Below are positions 19,245-28,956 of a DNA stretch of 64,000 bases, one piece after another. The DNA comes from Candidatus Saccharimonadota bacterium. Its GTDB lineage: Bacteria > Patescibacteriota > Saccharimonadia > Saccharimonadales > Saccharimonadaceae. The stretch spans positions 1-64,000 of the forward strand of contig JAFWIP010000009.1 in NCBI GenBank assembly GCA_017514805.1. Reading direction: 5' to 3'. Below the pieces are notes generated by a model that saw nothing but the letters and a program-made list of their open reading frames with translations, made no database searches and had not been told where the DNA came from. The stretch's first letter is position 1. Each line of letters begins with the position of its first letter. The position numbers and the translations under genes were made by a program.

Positions 19245-20240
19245 ATGATTAGACATTTAGCGCAGATGCTACTAGTACGCGACGGCAAGGTGTTGTTGGG
19301 GGTTAAAAAAACCGGTTTCGGTACCGGAAAACTCGTTTGCCCTGGCGGAAAAGTTGAGTCCGGCGAAACGGAGACTCGAGCTGCAATTCGCGAGACAGAG
19401 GAAGAAGTTGGAATTAAAGTAAAATCTTGCGAAAAAGTCGCGCAAGTTATCTTTCGTAATCTTTACTATAAAGGCGAGCCAGAAACCGACATAATGCACG
19501 TATTCATCTCGGACGATTTCGAGGGCGAAGCCGCGACGACATCGGAGCTTACACCTGAATGGTTCCCGATTGATCAAATTCCGTACGATAAAATGTGGGG
19601 TGATGCAAAACATTGGATGCCAGATGCCCTGCGCCGCAAAAAGACCGATTCTTTCTTCCGTTATAATGATCAAAATGAATTCACTGAATTCTCCGTAAAC
19701 ATGATACCAGATAATCTTATTGCATCATTCCGCGATAGTGATTTCGGTTTCCCGGAAGATAAAGACGAAAGTAGCTTCGCGGAAAGAAATGCAGCGCGCG
19801 CAGTGCTAGTTGATGATGAATATCACGTTGCCTTAATCGATGCGACGAATCGTGACTATTATAAACTCCCGGGCGGAGGAATAGACGAAGGCGAGCTAAT
19901 TGAGGAAGCGCTCCAGCGCGAGGTATTGGAGGAGGCTGGATACGAGATTGAGCCGCTCTGCCCACTCGGATATACACACGAAACGCGCCATAAATTCGAA
20001 CAATTCAATAATTCATACGCTTGGCTTGCACGTGCTAAAAAAGAAGTCGGGCGCAATCTAATGGAAGACGAGATCGAAGATGGCTTCGAAGTAAAGTGGT
20101 TTGATTCAATTGATGACGCAATCGCCGCAGTCGAGAAAGTAGATGTCTCCGATATGATTTACCAGGCGCATTTCTTTACTGCGCGTGAGCTTGCGATTTT
20201 GCGCGCCGCACGCAAGGTATTAAAGGAGCAATATGGATAA
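19245..20240 (+). CDS. Tandem double Nudix hydrolase
   Basis: Two Nudix domains in one 331-residue chain. The first (residues 1-140) has the box GGKVESGETETRAAIRETEEEVG and resembles MTH1-type 8-oxo-dGTP hydrolases (GFGTGKLVCPGGKVE). The second (about 180-330) has GGGIDEGELIEEALQREVLEEAG. Both keep the REXXEE core, so both may be active. Role: probably cleaning oxidised nucleotides or other nucleoside diphosphate derivatives. AGAGGAG precedes the ATG. The end overlaps rarA by 8 bp, which ties it to a DNA-repair context. Confidence 0.9.
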   Translation: MIRHLAQMLLVRDGKVLLGVKKTGFGTGKLVCPGGKVESGETETRAAIRETEEEVGIKVKSCEKVAQVIFRNLYYKGEPETDIMHVFISDDFEGEAATTSELTPEWFPIDQIPYDKMWGDAKHWMPDALRRKKTDSFFRYNDQNEFTEFSVNMIPDNLIASFRDSDFGFPEDKDESSFAERNAARAVLVDDEYHVALIDATNRDYYKLPGGGIDEGELIEEALQREVLEEAGYEIEPLCPLGYTHETRHKFEQFNNSYAWLARAKKEVGRNLMEDEIEDGFEVKWFDSIDDAIAAVEKVDVSDMIYQAHFFTARELAILRAARKVLKEQYG

Positions 20241-21408
20241 TAGAGTTCCGCTCGCCGAACGGATGCGACCAAAGTCGCTCGATGAGGTGGTGGGTCAGGA
20301 CGAGATTATTGGCGACGGCAAGATTTTGACGGAAATCGTGCGCAAACAAGAGCCGGTAAATATTATTTTCTGGGGCCCTCCTGGTACCGGCAAGACAACG
20401 CTCGCGCGGATTATTGCGAATGAATTCAAGGCGGATTTCGTTGAGATTTCGGCAGTGACAGCTGGCAAAAAAGATGTCGAAAAGGTCGTCGAGGCAGCGA
20501 AGCGCAACTGGAACCTCAAGCAGCGCACTGTGCTGTTCGTGGACGAAATTCACCGCTTCAACAAGGCGCAGCAAGATGCATTTTTGCCGCACGTCGAATC
20601 TGGTCTAATTACTCTCATTGGCGCGACGACCGAAAACCCGAGTTTTGAAGTGATTTCCCCGCTGCTTTCGCGCAGCCGTGTCGTGATTGTGAAGCACCTT
20701 AGTAAAGACGATATTATTACGGTGCTCAAGCGCGCGATTAAGGCCGAAAAAGCCGCGAAGCGCGTGACCGCCGCGGCGATTGATTATCTCGCCGAACTGT
20801 CTGGCGGTGATGCCCGCTCGGCGCTTGGCGATCTCGAACTTGCGCTTAGCCTTTCGCAAAAAGTCGGCGTTGAGCAGGTGCTCGAAGCGGCCGGTCGCAA
20901 AGTGCCTGGCTACGACAAAAAAGGCGACAATCATTACGATAATATTTCTGCGTTTATCAAGTCGATGCGTGGCGGCGATGCCGATGCGGCGCTGTATTAT
21001 CTCGCACGCATGCTCAATGCCGGCGAAGATCCAAAGTTCGTCGCGCGGCGCATGGTGATTTTTGCTTCCGAGGATATCGGCCTGGCTGGCAACGGCGCAC
21101 TCGACCTCGCGCTCAATGCCTTCATGGCGGTCGAGCGAATTGGTATGCCAGAAAGCGGCCTCATTCTCGCGCACGTCACAACTGCGCTCGCGAAGGCAAA
21201 GAAGTCCCGCGAGACGACCGACGCTTGGTACAAGGCGCAGGATTTGGCGCGCCGCACGATGGGTTTGCCAGTGCCGATTTGGCTCCGCAATGCCCCGACG
21301 AAGCTCATGAAAGAGCTCGGCTTCGGCGAAGGCCAAAAATGGGAAGCCGGCTTCAAGCTCGACAAAAACTATTTGCCAGACGAAATCAAAGACGAAAAAA
21401 TCTTATAA
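20233..21408 (+). CDS. rarA: Replication-associated recombination protein RarA (MgsA/WRNIP1 family)
   Basis: A 391-residue AAA+ ATPase: Walker [14 protein letters not shown], Walker [24 protein letters not shown], sensor 1 [10 protein letters not shown], then the family's C-terminal tetramerisation domain ([18 protein letters not shown]). RarA acts at stalled replication forks. The start overlaps the Nudix gene by 8 bp. Codon use in rarA is richer in G+C than in neighbours. A hairpin terminator follows. Confidence 0.95.
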   Translation: MDNRVPLAERMRPKSLDEVVGQDEIIGDGKILTEIVRKQEPVNIIFWGPPGTGKTTLARIIANEFKADFVEISAVTAGKKDVEKVVEAAKRNWNLKQRTVLFVDEIHRFNKAQQDAFLPHVESGLITLIGATTENPSFEVISPLLSRSRVVIVKHLSKDDIITVLKRAIKAEKAAKRVTAAAIDYLAELSGGDARSALGDLELALSLSQKVGVEQVLEAAGRKVPGYDKKGDNHYDNISAFIKSMRGGDADAALYYLARMLNAGEDPKFVARRMVIFASEDIGLAGNGALDLALNAFMAVERIGMPESGLILAHVTTALAKAKKSRETTDAWYKAQDLARRTMGLPVPIWLRNAPTKLMKELGFGEGQKWEAGFKLDKNYLPDEIKDEKIL

Positions 21409-21412
21409 AAAA

Positions 21413-21465
21413 GGAAGCCTTCGGGCTCGGCTCCGTAGAGCCCTCCAAAAGCTTCATATTTTTAT
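21413..21465 (+). terminator. Terminator after rarA
   Basis: GGGCTC-GGCTCCGTA-GAGCCC inside an outer GAAGC/GCTTC pair, followed by ATATTTTTATT. The rest of 21466-21550 shows nothing recognisable. Confidence 0.7.
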
Positions 21466-21551
21466 TCTATCTTCTCGAATGATAAATGTCAATCACGCAT
21501 CCACTCTTCGTAACAAGGATCAGGTCTTTTAACCCTCTGCGTAATATGCAA

Positions 21552-21575
21552 CAAAAACCAGCCCCGAAGGGCTGG
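21552..21575 (-). terminator. Terminator after the giant surface protein
   Basis: CCAGCCC-TTCG-GGGCTGG followed by TTTTTG on the minus strand, 20 nt past the stop. Confidence 0.9.
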
Positions 21576-21595
21576 CATTTGTAGCGATACAATTA

Positions 21596-24500
21596 CTATT
21601 CCGTCAATGTCGCCGTGACCATATCTCCGTAAATGGTATGCTCTACACCATCTGCATCTTTATACTTCAAATATGCTTTTACATATACAGTCTGCTCAGA
21701 TATGACGTTGCTTTTACTCCATGTAAAGTAGTAATTGTAATCGTCGATATTATCATTATCCTCATCTGGCCTTACATATGTGGCAGTTTGATCGTCAAAT
21801 GTACCGTTGGCGATATTTGCATCGAGAGTTGCAATTACGCCAGACTTTACAATTTCATATTCATCTGGGACATAAGAATATGAGCGTACGACTATCTTAT
21901 TGTTGCTATATTGTCTATAAATATCCGAAATATATGTGTCCGGCTGTCGACTCTCTAAATCACTTTCGCTTCCATAGATAGCCCTGATTGTTAAATCTTT
22001 ACCCTGGAACATATGCATCGAATAATGCTCGCTATAAGATTTCTTTGCGCCATCTACTTCCCAATATAAGAATTGTTTGCCAGCAACATTTTGAGCATTT
22101 AGCTCTACCTCATCGTCTATTCCGTAACTTGCGATTGTAGGTGTTTCCGATTCGCCATTGTATATAGTCACAGTAAACCGGTCATTCCAAATTGCGTACA
22201 AAGTAGTATCGCCAGCATTCGCGTAAATTGAACCTGAGGTTATAGTATCACCCGTGCCATCTGCTTTTGTATTCCATTCTTTAAACTCATATTTACCGCT
22301 AAGTATAGAGCTTGCAGTGTCAAAGTCATATCTTACTGGCGTTGGCAATTCACCGTATGGTTGCAAATACGTTACCGTCTTCGCGCTCTGAAGCACTTCT
22401 CCGCCATTCGCATTAAGGGTGACAGTGTATGGCGCCGCGCCCCACTGCGCATAAAGCTCGAGCGGAGTCTTGGACTCGACGAGGCCGGCCATGACTTGCT
22501 CGTCAGTATAGTCGTTGTTATCGGCATCCTTCCAGCCAGTAAATATGTAACCGTCACGGACGAAGGCATTCTTCTTGAGCGAGTCGCCCGCCTTGAGGTA
22601 TTCGCTCCTCATTGCGCCGTATGGAGTAGCATTGTCTGCACCGTTGCCGTTGTAACGGATGTAGCGAGCGCCCTTGATCGTAAAGTAGCCTGGCTCGCCA
22701 TTGTCTGGATCGTCGATACGCGCATACTCTTTGTTATTATTTGGCGAATTTGCGTATGAAGTGCCCGCGCCGCCTACGAGGTTAGTTGCGCCTTTAAATA
22801 AATTATGCCCATCCGAATTTACATCTTGATTAGGTACGAGTTCGGTTTTGAAGTCGTCGGATGCGTAAATTGTCGTAATGGCCGTATTTGACAGGAATAG
22901 ATTCCTCATCACATTGATCCTTGAAGTATCGAAAGTAGTAAGATCCAGCACAGCGGTGCCGTTTTTACTAAACATACTTTCAATTGCGCCTTCGAGTGAA
23001 CTCGTATCAAAGCCGCTTACATCGACATTTGCCAACATCGGCGTAAATCTAAACATACCGTTCATATCTTTTACGTTGGCAGTATCAAAGTTGCTTACGT
23101 CCGCGTTTTGCAAATTTGGACAATCATTAAAGAGACCTGCCATTGTAGTTGCTCTCGATGTATTGATATCGTCTGGGAAGATAATTGATTCAATGGCGCT
23201 CATTTTAGCAAACATATTAAACATATTTTCAACATTACTAAAGTCGAAATCACTCAAATCCAAATACGTTATTTTTGAATATGAAAACATGCCACTAACA
23301 TCGGTTGTTGCTTCCGTTACTAACTTACCAACATTTAGCGTCTCGATACCAGAGTGCCCAAACATTTCGTGTGTAGTTTGGAGATGCTTTCCTTCCCACT
23401 TTTCAATTCCGCTAATAGTCTGCAGAGCGTATGTATTATAGAACATACTGCTCATTTTCTCGGCACCGGAAACATCCCAATTATCCGCATCTACGGCCGT
23501 TAATCTCTGACAGTTATAGAACATATTGCCAATATTAGTGGCCTTTGATGTCATTAGATTTGGAATACTAACACTTATTATTCCGGAGTCTTTAAACATA
23601 TTCATTGCGTTTTCTAGATTGTCACCTCTCCAATTTTCCATTCCAGTCACAGTTTCTAGACTGGTAGTGGCGATAAACATATTAGTGGCATTTACGATAC
23701 TAGAAGAATCTAATCCGGCAAGGTCAATCGTCTTAATTGTGCTCATATTACCAAAGAGGTTATAGGTGCTTGCATTCATATATACCGTTTCCGCTTCACT
23801 CCACCAGTAAATCGTGTCGCCATCGGCCCAGGCCCAGACTGGTGTATTCGAGCTCGAAGTGAGTGCAATGTTAACTTTTCCGGCTAAGTTGTCGAAATCC
23901 GGGAGATTCTCGCCATCGAAATGCTTGAATGTGGTCGGTGCGGCAGTAAGTCCCCTAAGTGCCGCGTTTACGTTAGCACCAGCGTTGAGAGTCGCCGTGA
24001 GTTCTTCCCACTGCGCATATAGCTCAAGTGGAGTCTTGGACTCGGTGAGGTCAGTCATAGCTTGTTCGTCGGTATATTCGTTATCATCGGCATCTTTCCA
24101 GCCATTGAACCTAAAGCCCCTGCGAGTAAAAGCGTTCTTCTTGAGTGAGTCACCCGCCTTGAGATATTCGCTCGTCATGGCGCCGTATGGCGTAGCGTTG
24201 TCTGCTCCGTTGCCGTTGTAGCGGATGTAGCGAGCGCCCTTGATAGTGAACATGCCTGGTTTACCATTGTCCGGATCATCGATGCGGGCTTTATCGTATT
24301 CTGAAAGCCCAAGCAATGTAAGCTGAGGTAGGGTCGAACCGGCGCCACCCACGAGCTTTGATTGGCCGCCATAGTCCATTGGTACACCCAAGTTTGTATC
24401 TGGGACGGAACTATAGTCGTGGAAATGTAGCTTTTCCGTCGCGTAAATAGTTTCGACACTATTGGAAATGTGAAGAATGTTTGCCATGCCAATATTAGCG

Positions 24501-27412
24501 ACTCTCACGGCGCTGATGTCGAAGCTACTAAGGTCAATCACGCTAGCATTTGTCCCATTGAACATTTCATACATACTGCCATTAAGACTTGTCGTGTCAA
24601 AGTGCGACAGATCAAGAACTTGGCCATGGGCGTTAAAGGCGGTGAACATACTGCCAAACGTAGTTGCGTTATGCGTATCAAATCCTGAAATATCTAAGTT
24701 TGCGACATCTGCATGATAGAATAACTCGTCGAAATGCGTAACGTTTCCAGTATCAAGGTCGCTGAGATCTAGGTTTGCAATCTTTGCGCCGCCAAACATC
24801 CAGCTCATCTTTTTTAGATTTGGCGTATTTACGCCCGTGAAATTAAGGCTTTCGAGTTTCTTGTCGCTATAGAACATATGGTTCATATCCTCTACGCTCG
24901 ATAGGTTATTATGGCTAAAGTCTACGCTCTTAAGATTAGTGCTATTACTAAATAGATAACTCATGTCTGTCACGTTAGCGGTATTAATAGCCGACAAATT
25001 CACGGTCTCGAGCGTAGTAGTACTATTAAACATGCCCTTCATATTGGTTGTCTGTGTAGTGTTGAGCGGTGACAAATCAACTGATGCGATGCCCGAACCG
25101 TAGAACATTTCTTCAAGCGTCGTCGGGTTAGCGACGGCAAGCGGCGATAAGTCAATTGTGCTCAAAGCAGCTGTATTCCTAAAGAAGCCCGTAAGATTCT
25201 TAGTTAGACTAAAGTTGAATCCTGAGTAGTCGATAGTTTCAGCCTTCTTGAGACCACTAAAGAAGTTGCGAGAATCTTCGTGTGCATAAATTGTTTCGGC
25301 TTCGCTCCACCAGTAGATTGTTTCGCCATCTATCCAAGTATAGACCGGGAAGTTTGATGAACTGATAGCCATATTATATTTCGTTTCGATTTCGTCGAAA
25401 TTAGGCTCGCCTTCGTAATGGCTAAATGAAGTTGCGGCCGAATAGCCCTGCAAGGATCTAATCATATCACCGGCGCTACCCCAAGAATTATTAACCGTAC
25501 CTTTAAGATAAGCCGTGCGCTCTTTCCATTGAGCATAGAGATCAATCGTTGCACCGTCTTCGGTCGTTAGATTAAAGATGCTTGCCTGGTCATCATATTT
25601 GGTGCCAGTACCGTTCGCTGCTGTAGTCCAGCCCATGAATTTGTAGTGGTCTTTTACGAAAGCGTTCTGGGTTAGCTGCTTTTCTTCATCATAGGTGAAG
25701 ACCTGGCTCGACATATTGCCAGTAACTCCATCGGAGTTCTGATGGAAGGCAATTGTGTAATGAATCGGATTCCACTGCGCATAGAGCGTGATAACCGCAT
25801 TGTCCGTAGTAGTGAGATTATGGAATTCTTGCTCATCCGTAAGGCCAAAGTTGCGACCGTCAATCTCGGTATTCCAGCCGCCAAAATTGTAGCCCGTACG
25901 CGTGAAGGCGTTTGCGGTGAGAGTATAATCGTGATCATACTCGAGGTTCGCCATATCTGCCATATCGCCAGCAGCGTTTGAATCGTCAGTATTAATATCG
26001 AAGACGATAGTGTAGTGATTAACTTCCCACTGAGCAACCATTGTAATGGTGCCACCCTCAATGATGTTTTTGACGTCTGCCTTATCGGCGTAGTCGTTAT
26101 TGCTATATTTCCAGCCGACGAAGTGATAGCCGGTCTTTGCGAAAGCATTCTCACGAAGAACACATTCGCTGTCATATTCGCAGTTCGTCGTAGCCATTTC
26201 GCCGCTCGTAGCGCCGTTGCCGTCGTAGTCGATATGGAATGGATTGATAGACCACTGAGCGTAAAGTGTGACGATGCCGTTGTCTTCAGCAGTGAGGTTC
26301 TTTACCTCAGCTTGGTCGTCGTAATGAATGCCGGAACCGTTGGCTTCAGTATCCCAACCGGCATAGGTGCGGCCTGGGAAATTAAAGGCATTGGCTGGGA
26401 GAGTCTTGGTCTCGTCATAGGTCATGGCGAGGTTCGCCATTTCACCAGATGTAGCGCCGTTGCCATTGAATTTAACAGTGTAAGTATGGGCGCGGTAGAT
26501 TGGATGAATCTTGACGTCTTCCGCGATTGGTTGAGTTGGATCGACTGGGTTGCCTTGCTCGTCTTCCCAACCAGTGAGCGTATAGCCATCTTTGCTTTGG
26601 TCTGGGATATTAGCTGGTTCGTTGTAGTTCGAGATCAGTTCTCGTTCATCGCCATTCTTGTCAGTATAGGTAACGACAACTTTGTCATAGAAGCCATAGT
26701 TGGTCGTGAGCGTGAAGCTATTAACTTCGACCGTGGCAGCCTTGACTGACGTGATGGCGGCAGTAGCGAGCGCCGCGACAAGCGCGGCAGTGAGGATCTT
26801 GGCGGCCTTCTTGTGGTTCTTGATATAGATAGCGGCACAGACGATGAGGCCGAGGCTCGAAATTGCAAGCACGACAAAGCTCGCGCCGAGACCGTCGTAG
26901 GTACTTGGCGCCACAATGACTTCTTCTGGCTCATCAATATCCGTAAAGCGAATGCTGAATTTAACTTTCGAAACCTGTTGGCGCTCATTGGTATTTGGCG
27001 TCTTGGTGTATTTCGCCTCAAAGACAAAATCTAAGTTTGAGCCGGCCGCGATAGTTTCATTGGTGTGTTTGTCGTAAGAATAAGAGATGTGGGAGTTTAC
27101 ATTATCGTCGGAGATTGTTTCGATAACATGGTCTTTGGAGTCGGTATTCTGGAGAACAACTTTATAGGTGGCGGTATCGCCAAGTTTATGAAAAGTAACG
27201 TCGCTCACGATCGTGGAGTCATCGTGGCTCGAAATAGCGCCGTCGACGCCGCTAGATAGCTGCGTAATTTCGGCAGATTTGATTTTGAAAATTGCGCCCT
27301 CGGCAATCGCCCGAATTGACGGAACGAGAGACACAATAAAGCTAGCTGCAAAAATAATTGCAGACAAGCCAAATACTTGTTTACGCCAACCTCGGCGCCT
27401 TGTTTTCTCCAT
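21596..27412 (-). CDS. Giant surface protein with InlB-type repeats and BspA/DUF285 repeats (1938 aa)
   Basis: Hydrophobic helices at about 14-32, 176-197 and 206-224. The third ends in SVKA-A, like a signal-peptidase site, so residues 1-200 look like a small anchored protein joined to a second secreted protein. After residue 226 come about six InlB/Listeria-Bacteroides repeats (GNGATSGEM ... TLYAQW). Two long BspA-like (DUF285) blocks follow, with recurring LETVNLSAINTANVTDMSYLF-type units, each headed by an IYWWSEAET module and ended by a GARYIRYNGNGADNATPYG repeat. A final 180-residue beta-rich tail has no LPXTG motif. It probably mediates adhesion. GGAG lies 8 nt before the ATG. Confidence 0.92.
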   Translation of the reverse strand: MEKTRRRGWRKQVFGLSAIIFAASFIVSLVPSIRAIAEGAIFKIKSAEITQLSSGVDGAISSHDDSTIVSDVTFHKLGDTATYKVVLQNTDSKDHVIETISDDNVNSHISYSYDKHTNETIAAGSNLDFVFEAKYTKTPNTNERQQVSKVKFSIRFTDIDEPEEVIVAPSTYDGLGASFVVLAISSLGLIVCAAIYIKNHKKAAKILTAALVAALATAAITSVKAATVEVNSFTLTTNYGFYDKVVVTYTDKNGDERELISNYNEPANIPDQSKDGYTLTGWEDEQGNPVDPTQPIAEDVKIHPIYRAHTYTVKFNGNGATSGEMANLAMTYDETKTLPANAFNFPGRTYAGWDTEANGSGIHYDDQAEVKNLTAEDNGIVTLYAQWSINPFHIDYDGNGATSGEMATTNCEYDSECVLRENAFAKTGYHFVGWKYSNNDYADKADVKNIIEGGTITMVAQWEVNHYTIVFDINTDDSNAAGDMADMANLEYDHDYTLTANAFTRTGYNFGGWNTEIDGRNFGLTDEQEFHNLTTTDNAVITLYAQWNPIHYTIAFHQNSDGVTGNMSSQVFTYDEEKQLTQNAFVKDHYKFMGWTTAANGTGTKYDDQASIFNLTTEDGATIDLYAQWKERTAYLKGTVNNSWGSAGDMIRSLQGYSAATSFSHYEGEPNFDEIETKYNMAISSSNFPVYTWIDGETIYWWSEAETIYAHEDSRNFFSGLKKAETIDYSGFNFSLTKNLTGFFRNTAALSTIDLSPLAVANPTTLEEMFYGSGIASVDLSPLNTTQTTNMKGMFNSTTTLETVNLSAINTANVTDMSYLFSNSTNLKSVDFSHNNLSSVEDMNHMFYSDKKLESLNFTGVNTPNLKKMSWMFGGAKIANLDLSDLDTGNVTHFDELFYHADVANLDISGFDTHNATTFGSMFTAFNAHGQVLDLSHFDTTSLNGSMYEMFNGTNASVIDLSSFDISAVRVANIGMANILHISNSVETIYATEKLHFHDYSSVPDTNLGVPMDYGGQSKLVGGAGSTLPQLTLLGLSEYDKARIDDPDNGKPGMFTIKGARYIRYNGNGADNATPYGAMTSEYLKAGDSLKKNAFTRRGFRFNGWKDADDNEYTDEQAMTDLTESKTPLELYAQWEELTATLNAGANVNAALRGLTAAPTTFKHFDGENLPDFDNLAGKVNIALTSSSNTPVWAWADGDTIYWWSEAETVYMNASTYNLFGNMSTIKTIDLAGLDSSSIVNATNMFIATTSLETVTGMENWRGDNLENAMNMFKDSGIISVSIPNLMTSKATNIGNMFYNCQRLTAVDADNWDVSGAEKMSSMFYNTYALQTISGIEKWEGKHLQTTHEMFGHSGIETLNVGKLVTEATTDVSGMFSYSKITYLDLSDFDFSNVENMFNMFAKMSAIESIIFPDDINTSRATTMAGLFNDCPNLQNADVSNFDTANVKDMNGMFRFTPMLANVDVSGFDTSSLEGAIESMFSKNGTAVLDLTTFDTSRINVMRNLFLSNTAITTIYASDDFKTELVPNQDVNSDGHNLFKGATNLVGGAGTSYANSPNNNKEYARIDDPDNGEPGYFTIKGARYIRYNGNGADNATPYGAMRSEYLKAGDSLKKNAFVRDGYIFTGWKDADNNDYTDEQVMAGLVESKTPLELYAQWGAAPYTVTLNANGGEVLQSAKTVTYLQPYGELPTPVRYDFDTASSILSGKYEFKEWNTKADGTGDTITSGSIYANAGDTTLYAIWNDRFTVTIYNGESETPTIASYGIDDEVELNAQNVAGKQFLYWEVDGAKKSYSEHYSMHMFQGKDLTIRAIYGSESDLESRQPDTYISDIYRQYSNNKIVVRSYSYVPDEYEIVKSGVIATLDANIANGTFDDQTATYVRPDEDNDNIDDYNYYFTWSKSNVISEQTVYVKAYLKYKDADGVEHTIYGDMVTATLTE
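22441..22723. repeat. Internal 283-bp direct repeat, copy A (in the giant gene)
   Basis: Closely matches 24008-24290 base for base with scattered changes; encodes an InlB-like repeat and the junction GARYIRYNGNGADNA. The offset is about 1567 bp, i.e. one whole BspA block. Confidence 0.8.
24008..24290. repeat. Internal 283-bp direct repeat, copy B
   Basis: Partner of 22441-22723. High DNA identity points to a recent block duplication and offers a site for recombination. Confidence 0.8.
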
Positions 27413-27518
27413 TAGTAAACTCCACTTTACTTATGTTTATTTTAACACGGTCGTGGTTAATTGCGATATAGTTTTTATGGCTTTTGTTGTAATTTTTGCC
27501 AAGAAAAATGGCGCCGTT

Positions 27519-27546
27519 TTGGCGCTCATGATTTCCATGATATAAT
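27519..27546 (+). promoter_or_regulatory. Promoter TTGGCG-N16-TATAAT of the RNA region
   Basis: The same TTGGCG -35 hexamer is used by both divergent promoters at 32595-32636. Confidence 0.55.
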
Positions 27547-27591
27547 AGACGCAGTAGGTCAGGGGCTAGGACTCCCGACCTCTTGGTTGGA

Positions 27592-27626
27592 ATCTACCTT
27601 AGCCTAACGGCGGGTAGATTTTTTGA
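27592..27626 (+). terminator. Internal terminator-like hairpin in the RNA region
   Basis: AATCTACC and GGTAGATT form an 8-bp stem followed by six T. If it works, a 75-nt RNA would end here. Confidence 0.5.
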
Positions 27627-27824
27627 GTTTCCGACTCCGGATTCTCAACTCCACAATCAACTTAAAGACATAAAGTCTCAGTATCATGTTTCGCTTCCTC
27701 TCCAGGAGCTTCTAGCTTACCTAGCATTGCCGTTCACTAAAGCCCCTGCGAATCGGACTTAATGGCTTTAAGGCGATAACACTCAGGACGTCCACCCCGC
27801 CCACATAGCAGAATAACCTGCTAA

Positions 27825-27875
27825 CAAAAAACTGCCAAGCATAAGTACGTTATTTTTGGCAGTTTTTGAGAATTA
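27825..27875. terminator. Bidirectional terminator between RNA region and DUF167 gene
   Basis: AAAAACTGCCAA and TTGGCAGTTTTT are perfect 12-base arms, with T runs on both strands; ends the galU-DUF167 transcript from the other side. Confidence 0.85.
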
Positions 27876-27886
27876 TGATCTAATTA

Positions 27887-28105
27887 CTACAGTTCGACAA
27901 TCTTATCGCGAGATTTTGCGCCAGCAACGATTACGATGCTAGTTTTTGGGACCTTAAATTCGTCCGAGATTAATTCGAGCAGTGCCTTATTCGCTTCCCC
28001 GTCGTGGGCGCGGGCATGCAAAAAGGCGATAAAACTACCGTCTTCTTGTTTTTCAAGGCGCGTCGCGCCCTTAGTGCCAGGCTTAACACGCACAGAAATT
28101 CGCAT
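27887..28105 (-). CDS. DUF167 (YggU-family) protein
   Basis: A 72-residue protein of the YggU/DUF167 family: MRISVRVKPGTKG at the start, the conserved ARAHDGEANKALLELIS helix and KSRDKIVEL at the end. The family's job is unknown; it has a small alpha/beta fold. The start codon overlaps the galU stop (TAATG), so the two are co-translated. Confidence 0.92.
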   Translation of the reverse strand: MRISVRVKPGTKGATRLEKQEDGSFIAFLHARAHDGEANKALLELISDEFKVPKTSIVIVAGAKSRDKIVEL

Positions 28106-28944
28106 TATTTATTACCGCAAACGACATTATTTGCATGGAGCCAGCCGGCCTCGGAGCCACCATCAAGGTATTCGCCCTGAATCGGCTTAACGTAAATCTT
28201 CTCGCCAGCTTTGATGTGGTCGATAATCGGGTCAGTAATGAGATATTCCTGATCGCCAGGGCCAAAATCGTGCTCGTGACAGTAATCGACGATGCGCTTC
28301 AAGAGCGCAGGCGACATTATGTATTTGCTGATATTGATGAGGTTGCTTGGCGCTTCCTCTTTCTTTGGCTTTTCATAAATACCAGTCAAAATACCATCTT
28401 CGACTTTGAGCACACCGTATTTTTCGACGTCATTCGGGTCAATCTCGGTCGCAAGCATTGCAGAATCAGTTGGTTCCTGAATTAAATCCATTAAGCGCGC
28501 AAGATCTGAAGAACCATCCGCATTATAAATGAAATCATCGCCCATAAGAACGACTGTCGGTTCATCAATGCCGTATTCCTCAACAACCTGCGCGACTGGG
28601 CAAGCAGAGCCATAGCGTGCATCGACATCTTTTTGACAGAAGAAATGAATTGTCATCCCAGGGCGCTGTGTGTTCGCAACCGCAACCTTATCGCCCTTTC
28701 CGCGAGCAACGAGATAGTCATTTAGTTTCGCATTCTCTTCATAATAAGCCTTGATCTGCGAATAAGGCTTTTCGTCAATAACTATATAAACTTCTTCAAT
28801 ACCAGCCTTAGCACAATCCTCGACAACGTAGTCTGCGAGCGGGCGATTACCAATCGGAAGCATTGCCTTCTCAATAACTTTAGTGATTGGCAGGCGGCGA
28901 GTACCCCAACCGGCGACTGGAATAATAGCTTTTTTGATTTGCAT
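28105..28944 (-). CDS. galU: UTP-glucose-1-phosphate uridylyltransferase
   Basis: GalU makes UDP-glucose from UTP and glucose-1-phosphate. The start IPVAGWGTRRLPITKVIEKAML is the nucleotide-binding signature, followed by the conserved ADYVVEDCAKAGI, LMGDDF and ILTGIYEKPK blocks. Length (279 aa) is normal. It supplies activated glucose for glycolipids or glycans, which fits the lipid-sugar glycosyltransferases at 8033-10739. It lies in a row with gpmI and an unknown membrane protein on the minus strand. Confidence 0.95.
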   Translation of the reverse strand: MQIKKAIIPVAGWGTRRLPITKVIEKAMLPIGNRPLADYVVEDCAKAGIEEVYIVIDEKPYSQIKAYYEENAKLNDYLVARGKGDKVAVANTQRPGMTIHFFCQKDVDARYGSACPVAQVVEEYGIDEPTVVLMGDDFIYNADGSSDLARLMDLIQEPTDSAMLATEIDPNDVEKYGVLKVEDGILTGIYEKPKKEEAPSNLINISKYIMSPALLKRIVDYCHEHDFGPGDQEYLITDPIIDHIKAGEKIYVKPIQGEYLDGGSEAGWLHANNVVCGNK

Positions 28945-28956
28945 AATACCTATAGT

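Larger units (their letters stand above)
27505..27876. ncRNA. Structured RNA region without a gene, strand and identity unresolved
   Basis: No convincing ORF lies between 27413 and 27886. On the plus strand, TTGGCG (27519-27524), N16, TATAAT (27541-27546) precedes an AGGTC..GACCT hairpin, AATCTACC..GGTAGATT plus T6, many further stems (AAAGCC/GGCTTT, TAGCAG/CTGCTA), and a final terminator at 27825-27870. On the minus strand, TTGGCA-N17-TATTCT near 27810-27840 and a GCGCC/GGCGC hairpin with T5 near 27505-27525 could bound an RNA instead. The roughly 320-nt size suits tmRNA or RNase P RNA, but I could not find their conserved sequences on either strand. Confidence 0.55.
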
